DNA of 10,408 bases from the NCBI GenBank assembly GCA_964384595.1, contig CAYLLY010000073.1:1-10408 (forward strand), in the 5' to 3' direction. The translations under genes and the position numbers were made by a program. The notes under the pieces were generated by a model that was not told where the DNA came from, did not search any database, and worked only from the letters and a program-made list of their open reading frames with translations. Positions 6,714 to 10,408 of this stretch are shown here, one piece after another (the first letter of the stretch is position 1; the number at the start of each line of letters is the position of its first letter). The stretch is from SCTG01 sp964384595. GTDB taxonomy: Bacteria > Nitrospirota > Nitrospiria > Nitrospirales > NS-4.

Positions 6714-9700
6714 TCATGTGTTGCTGCAAGCAATTACCGCATCCGCCGGGATCTCGAAAAACCGCGCTGCGACGATCTCGCGCTTCGCGTGGTCCAACCG
6801 GACCGCAGGGTTTTGGATTCGGACCAGCTCGGGGCTCTTGCCGAGCGGGTCCCACACGACATAGAGCCAGTAAGTCTCCGCCAGCTGTTGCGCCTTGTAC
6901 CACTCGTTGGTCGTGAGCCGGACGGGCTGCCCGCGCATGCGGCCCTTGACCTCGACACGCTTCACGAGCACATCGCCGGTCGCGTCGTCCGCAATCCTGT
7001 GGGCGCGCACGTCGAAGCCGAGCTTGAGGTGGCCAACGCGCTCGATACGATCCTCGGGGAACCCTTCCCCCCTGAGCGCGACAACGACCATGTCTTCGGC
7101 GGCGAGTTCGCTCTTCCTTCGGACATTCGGATCTAGTTCGTCCGCGAGGTCCGCAAGCTGACTTTCGGTATCGGCGCCGGCCGCCAGGACAATGGCAGTG
7201 GCCACATGATGCACGGGGCCGGTTCGGGCGACCCCGAGCCGATTCAGGCCGTCGAGGCGTTCTTCCCGGGCCCGCTGGAGTTCATCAACTTGCTTCCGGG
7301 CCTCGTCCGCCGGCAGCTTGTACTCCGGTTTGGCCGTCGCCTCGGCCGCGAGGAGCATCGCCCGTTCCTGGGCACGCTTGATGCGGGCATCGAAGGACCG
7401 CTCCAAGTACTCTCGGCAGATGCGGGCGAAGTGCTGGCGCTCCTCCTGGCAGCGAGCACGACACTCCAACTGGTAGGTGCTCTTCAGGTAGTCCGACGCG
7501 GTCTGCGTCTCCACTGGATCAAGCGCAGCCGGAGGGCTGGCGAGAGGGGGCAGATTCAGAAGGATGTCGCTCGGTACGATCTCGAACTGACTCCGCTGCT
7601 CCCGGACCGCTACCAGCTCTCCGTGGAGCAGAACGTCGTTTCCCCTGGAGTCCTTGCCGCGGATGGTGATCTCTAAGAAGTGCAGCCGGTACGGCTCGGT
7701 CGTGAGTGGGTCCACATAGAAGCCGACACATCCCTGGAGGTCGGCCAGCTTCTCGTTGAGCTTCTCGTCGACGGCGGCATACAACGAGTGCCCGGGCCCC
7801 ATGAGAACGGCATCGACATGGGCGGACTGTTCGAGGTGGTGCTTGTGGAACGTGACCTTCCGGTATGAGGGATCGGCCTTGCCAAGGCGATGGACCGAGC
7901 GAAGCCGGTCGGACCGCAGGTCGGCCAAGACGTGCTCGATGCGCCATAGGCCGTCGGCCCTTGGCTCGACACGAAGTCCCACTTCCTTGGCCGCCGCGAC
8001 AAACTGGGTCTCGACGTAGCGAGGCATCAGGCGCTTCTCCTCGACCTCGAGGTTGCGGCGCTGGAATCCGGTGAAGTCTACGTGGCTCCTGGCAAGCGCG
8101 ATACCCGTGGCGTCCTCGTACTCCTTCAGCTTCGCCGGATCAATTCGGTCGATCTGGTCCAGGTACTCGTCAAGTCGCCGTGGATCGTAGGCGGCTTCCC
8201 GTAGCATGTCCGGGAGATTGACGTCGTTCAGCGACAGCACCTCGCCGATGACATCGAACACGCGCCCTTCCAGGGCCTCGTTCATCGTGTCCAGTTTTTC
8301 CAGCAGGCGGTGGAGGATGCGGCCCTCAACGATGGGCTGCCCGTCCTCGGAGTCCGTTGCGACGAAATTGAAGGCGTAACAGTCCCTGTCCTGGCCGATT
8401 CGGTGGATGCGACCCAGGCGTTGCTCCAGGCGCGTGGGGTTCCACGGCATGTCGTAGTTGATCATGAGGTGGCAGAACTGAAGGTTGATGCCTTCGCCGG
8501 CGGCCTCCGTCGCCACACAGACCTGGGCCGTGATGCGAAACTGCTCCTGCGCTCGCTTTCGCTCGTGTGGGTTCATGCCGCCGTGGATCTCACACGTACT
8601 GTAGTTCCAGCGCCCAAGGTGTTCGCGGACATAACTGAGCGTATCCCGATGTTCCGTAAACAGCAGGAGTTTGCCCCGGCCATCGTTGAGTTCGGCGAAC
8701 TGCGCCTCACCGAGGCATTGCTTGAGGGCAGCGAGTTTTGAATCGTTCGCCCGCTCACGCACGTTTCGTGCCTGTTCTACCAATTCCATGATGGCGGCAA
8801 TCTCAACTCGAAGCTGTTCCAGTTCAACAGCCGCAGTGTATTCGTCTACCAGTTGATCGCGAATCTCGTCTGCCAGGTCATCTTCATCCTGTTCCGAATC
8901 GGGCAGTCGTCCCTGCAAGGCCGAAAGACGCTTGGCGCGCTGCGCCGGGCTGAGCCCTTCCAGCTCATCCAAGAGCTGTTGCTGCTTTTTTAATCGGCGT
9001 TTGAGTGACTCATGGATCGCGGCGGTCGAACTGACCAGGCGGCGCTGTAGAACGGTGCGCGTCAGCGCCGCGGACGACCGCCGCTGCCCGCCCTGTTGAG
9101 GAATGAACTCATTGATATAGGCCGTGACAGATTTGTAAAGTGCATACTCTTCGCTGTTGAACCGGAAAGTCACCGTGCTGGCGTGCCTGTCGGGAAATAG
9201 CCGTTTACCATTGAGATTCTTCAGGTCCTCTTTCAACCGCCGCAAGGACCATGGAGAATCCTTTCCAAGTTTGAAGATCTCTTTCCGGATTTCCATGGCC
9301 TGTCCGGCAAGCCTGTGCGGCTCCGGGAAGAGATCGGGGTCGATGAGTCGCAGGAAGTGGGAGAACTTATCTTCATCACCGTGATGGGGCGTGGCTGTGA
9401 GCAGAAGGACATGATCTGCTGCTTCGGAAAGACGTTTGGCCAATTGATAGCGCCTGGTCTCAGCCACCTCATCGCTGCGGTTGGCCCGTGATTTAGTGTA
9501 GGCCGAACACTTATGGGCCTCGTCGACCACGACGAGATCCCAGCGCTGCTGCCATACGCGCTCGCGGACATCGTCCTGTTTTGCGTAGTCTATCGAGGTG
9601 ACCACCTGGAACTCTTTTGCCCAGGGATTGGATAAACTCCATTTGTCGCGATTCGCATCAATGGGCTCGAACGTTTCATTGAACCACTTGAGCATTTCAT

Positions 9701-10232
9701 CCTGCCACTGCGGGACGAGCGGAGCTGGGCAGAGAATGATAACCCGTTCGATGGCTTCCCGGAGCTTCAGCTCTTTGATGAGCAGGCCGGCCATGATGGT
9801 CTTGCCTGCGCCTGGATCGTCGGCGAGCAGGAAGCGCAAGCGGGGCTGTGGCAACATGGCCTGGTATACGGCTTCGATCTGGTGCGGAAGCGTGCGGATG
9901 CCAGAGAGGCTCACGGCGAACTGGCGATCGTGGGCGTAGGCGAGGCGAATCCGGGCTGACTCGATCAAAAGTCGAAGCCTTTCCGCATCTGCAGGCTTGA
10001 TTGCCGTCGGCGGTTCCTGTTCCGCGCCGAAGAGATTGACAGCTTCCTCGGGCGAAACAACTGTCTCTTCGAGAGTGCCGTCAGGCAACCGAACACGGCA
10101 TTCATATCCGCCGGAACCGTCTGTACCCAGTGCCCTGACATCCTCCAGAATTACGGGCACATCGAAATGCCCCGGGAGGGAAATCCGGTGCCCGATTTGT
10201 GCTGAAAATTGATTTACGGCCACGACTACCAT
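6714..10232 (-). CDS. SNF2-family helicase with C-terminal DUF3883 domain (DISARM DrmD-like / Hma-type)
   Basis: This 1172-aa protein starts with the segment SLPGHFDVPVILEDV (residues 18-32). Helicase lobe 1 has motif I ADDPGAGKTIMAG (137-149), DEAH (237-240) and LLTATPHHG (277-285). A charged, probably coiled-coil insertion (about 376-515) separates it from lobe 2, with TEHRDT (526-531), ATEAAGEGINLQ (574-585) and RLEQRLGRIHRIGQ (601-614). A second helical stretch (about 910-1000) leads to DUF3883 near 1040-1172. Its GFDV (1072-1075) and VEVKG (1093-1097) give a D...ExK pattern compatible with a PD-(D/E)XK-like nuclease. An in-frame TAA at 10238-10236 forbids an earlier start than the ATG at 10232, and no convincing ribosome-binding site precedes it. 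It is the first gene of the presumed operon and probably translocates on or remodels phage DNA. It is full length and shows no frameshift. Confidence 0.93.
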   Translation of the reverse strand: MVVVAVNQFSAQIGHRISLPGHFDVPVILEDVRALGTDGSGGYECRVRLPDGTLEETVVSPEEAVNLFGAEQEPPTAIKPADAERLRLLIESARIRLAYAHDRQFAVSLSGIRTLPHQIEAVYQAMLPQPRLRFLLADDPGAGKTIMAGLLIKELKLREAIERVIILCPAPLVPQWQDEMLKWFNETFEPIDANRDKWSLSNPWAKEFQVVTSIDYAKQDDVRERVWQQRWDLVVVDEAHKCSAYTKSRANRSDEVAETRRYQLAKRLSEAADHVLLLTATPHHGDEDKFSHFLRLIDPDLFPEPHRLAGQAMEIRKEIFKLGKDSPWSLRRLKEDLKNLNGKRLFPDRHASTVTFRFNSEEYALYKSVTAYINEFIPQQGGQRRSSAALTRTVLQRRLVSSTAAIHESLKRRLKKQQQLLDELEGLSPAQRAKRLSALQGRLPDSEQDEDDLADEIRDQLVDEYTAAVELEQLRVEIAAIMELVEQARNVRERANDSKLAALKQCLGEAQFAELNDGRGKLLLFTEHRDTLSYVREHLGRWNYSTCEIHGGMNPHERKRAQEQFRITAQVCVATEAAGEGINLQFCHLMINYDMPWNPTRLEQRLGRIHRIGQDRDCYAFNFVATDSEDGQPIVEGRILHRLLEKLDTMNEALEGRVFDVIGEVLSLNDVNLPDMLREAAYDPRRLDEYLDQIDRIDPAKLKEYEDATGIALARSHVDFTGFQRRNLEVEEKRLMPRYVETQFVAAAKEVGLRVEPRADGLWRIEHVLADLRSDRLRSVHRLGKADPSYRKVTFHKHHLEQSAHVDAVLMGPGHSLYAAVDEKLNEKLADLQGCVGFYVDPLTTEPYRLHFLEITIRGKDSRGNDVLLHGELVAVREQRSQFEIVPSDILLNLPPLASPPAALDPVETQTASDYLKSTYQLECRARCQEERQHFARICREYLERSFDARIKRAQERAMLLAAEATAKPEYKLPADEARKQVDELQRAREERLDGLNRLGVARTGPVHHVATAIVLAAGADTESQLADLADELDPNVRRKSELAAEDMVVVALRGEGFPEDRIERVGHLKLGFDVRAHRIADDATGDVLVKRVEVKGRMRGQPVRLTTNEWYKAQQLAETYWLYVVWDPLGKSPELVRIQNPAVRLDHAKREIVAARFFEIPADAVIACSNT

Positions 10233-10321
10233 TTCTTAAGGAATTTCAGGCCAAAGATGATGTGCTTGCGTTTGGCAGCGACCATGCTGCCGCGTTGTGC
10301 ATGGACGATTCGCCACAATTC
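10226..10321 (-). pseudogene. Remnant of type I restriction methyltransferase hsdM N-terminus
   Basis: The minus strand from 10321 encodes ELWRIVHAQRGSM followed by VAAKRKHIIFGLKFLKKW and a stop at 10228-10226. This lines up with the conserved start of type I HsdM subunits (HsdM_N), which typically read L-W-x-x-A-D-x-L-R-G-x-M-D-A-A-x-Y-K-H-x-x-x-G-L-x-F-L-K-Y. Shared residues include LW, RGSM, AA, KH, GL and FLK. A TAG stop lies in the same frame just upstream (10327-10325), and the match ends exactly where the motif would continue into YISD, so this is a fragment, not a gene. Its last seven bases overlap the start codon of the helicase in another frame. It suggests that the present operon replaced most of an older type I restriction locus. 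The identification is by eye. Confidence 0.6.
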
Positions 10322-10327
10322 GGCCTA

Positions 10328-10408
10328 GTAACCGACCTGGGTGGCGGTGTCGTGTCTGTCAGGTGGGGTATGAACACGGAGCCCCGCTTTTTTCTCCCTC
10401 TCATCATG
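10328..10408. other. Upstream edge: no gene or convincing promoter
   Basis: The 81 bases beyond the hsdM remnant contain stops in the remnant's frame and no open frame long enough to call. On the minus strand, the direction that would drive the operon, there is no good -35/-10 pair: a CTGACA and a TTACTA are about 25 bases apart, which is too far. If the operon promoter is here it is not canonical; it may lie beyond the window. Confidence 0.4.

Noticed and set aside
6351..7136. Plus-strand open frame of 261 codons
   Set aside because: It is antisense to the ATPase start and the helicase end, with no domain or ribosome-binding site to support it.
6714..10232. Classification as a full DISARM system
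   Set aside because: The helicase resembles DrmD, but no drmA, drmB (DUF1998) or drmC (PLD) is present in the window, and the DUF1156 and DUF499 partners point to the other trio.
10361..10393. Possible plus-strand terminator: GTGGGG pairing with CCCCGC, then a six-T run
   Set aside because: The stem is six pairs with one G-T wobble and a 13-base loop, and there is no plus-strand gene to its left for it to terminate.

Overview
The window is one block of genes read on the minus strand and looks like the inside of a bacterial phage-defence island. In transcription order (right to left) it holds: a decayed scrap of a type I methyltransferase gene (hsdM), a 1172-aa SNF2-type helicase with a DUF3883 C-terminus, an AAA/ABC-type ATPase overlapping a small MAD4-like protein, a DUF1156-family (COG1743-like) DNA methylase broken by one in-frame TGA, an AlbA_2/HATPase_c_4 protein of the Schlafen-AlbA_2 class, and the first 141 codons of a DUF499 ATPase that runs off the left edge. 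Three junctions are ATGA or GTGA overlaps and the other gaps are 12 and 46 bases, so this reads as a single operon. There is no rRNA, tRNA, CRISPR array or recognisable insertion sequence, and no gene-free stretch above 300 bases.

The DUF499 ATPase, DUF1156 methylase and SNF2/DUF3883 helicase are a known defence-associated trio. I recall it as the helicase-methylase-ATPase (Hma) type, related to DISARM; that name is from memory and was not looked up. Two accessory units sit inside the trio: the ATPase plus MAD4-like pair between helicase and methylase, and the AlbA_2 protein between methylase and DUF499. The ATPase/small-protein pair resembles the MAD3/MAD4 genes of the methylation-associated defence system. 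The likely division of labour is self-marking by the methylase, sensing and remodelling of DNA by the helicase and ATPases, and attack by the DUF3883 nuclease-like domain and/or the TOPRIM-like small protein. This is inference from families.

Three features suggest a locus assembled by recombination. The methylase has a roughly 1.2-kb central stretch near 50% GC between flanks near 65%. The helicase is about 54% GC at its N-terminal half and about 66% at its C-terminal half (sampled lines). The helicase start codon overlaps the end of the hsdM remnant. The host cannot be named: GC mostly between 50 and 67% and this gene content fit many proteobacterial, acidobacterial or other environmental genomes.
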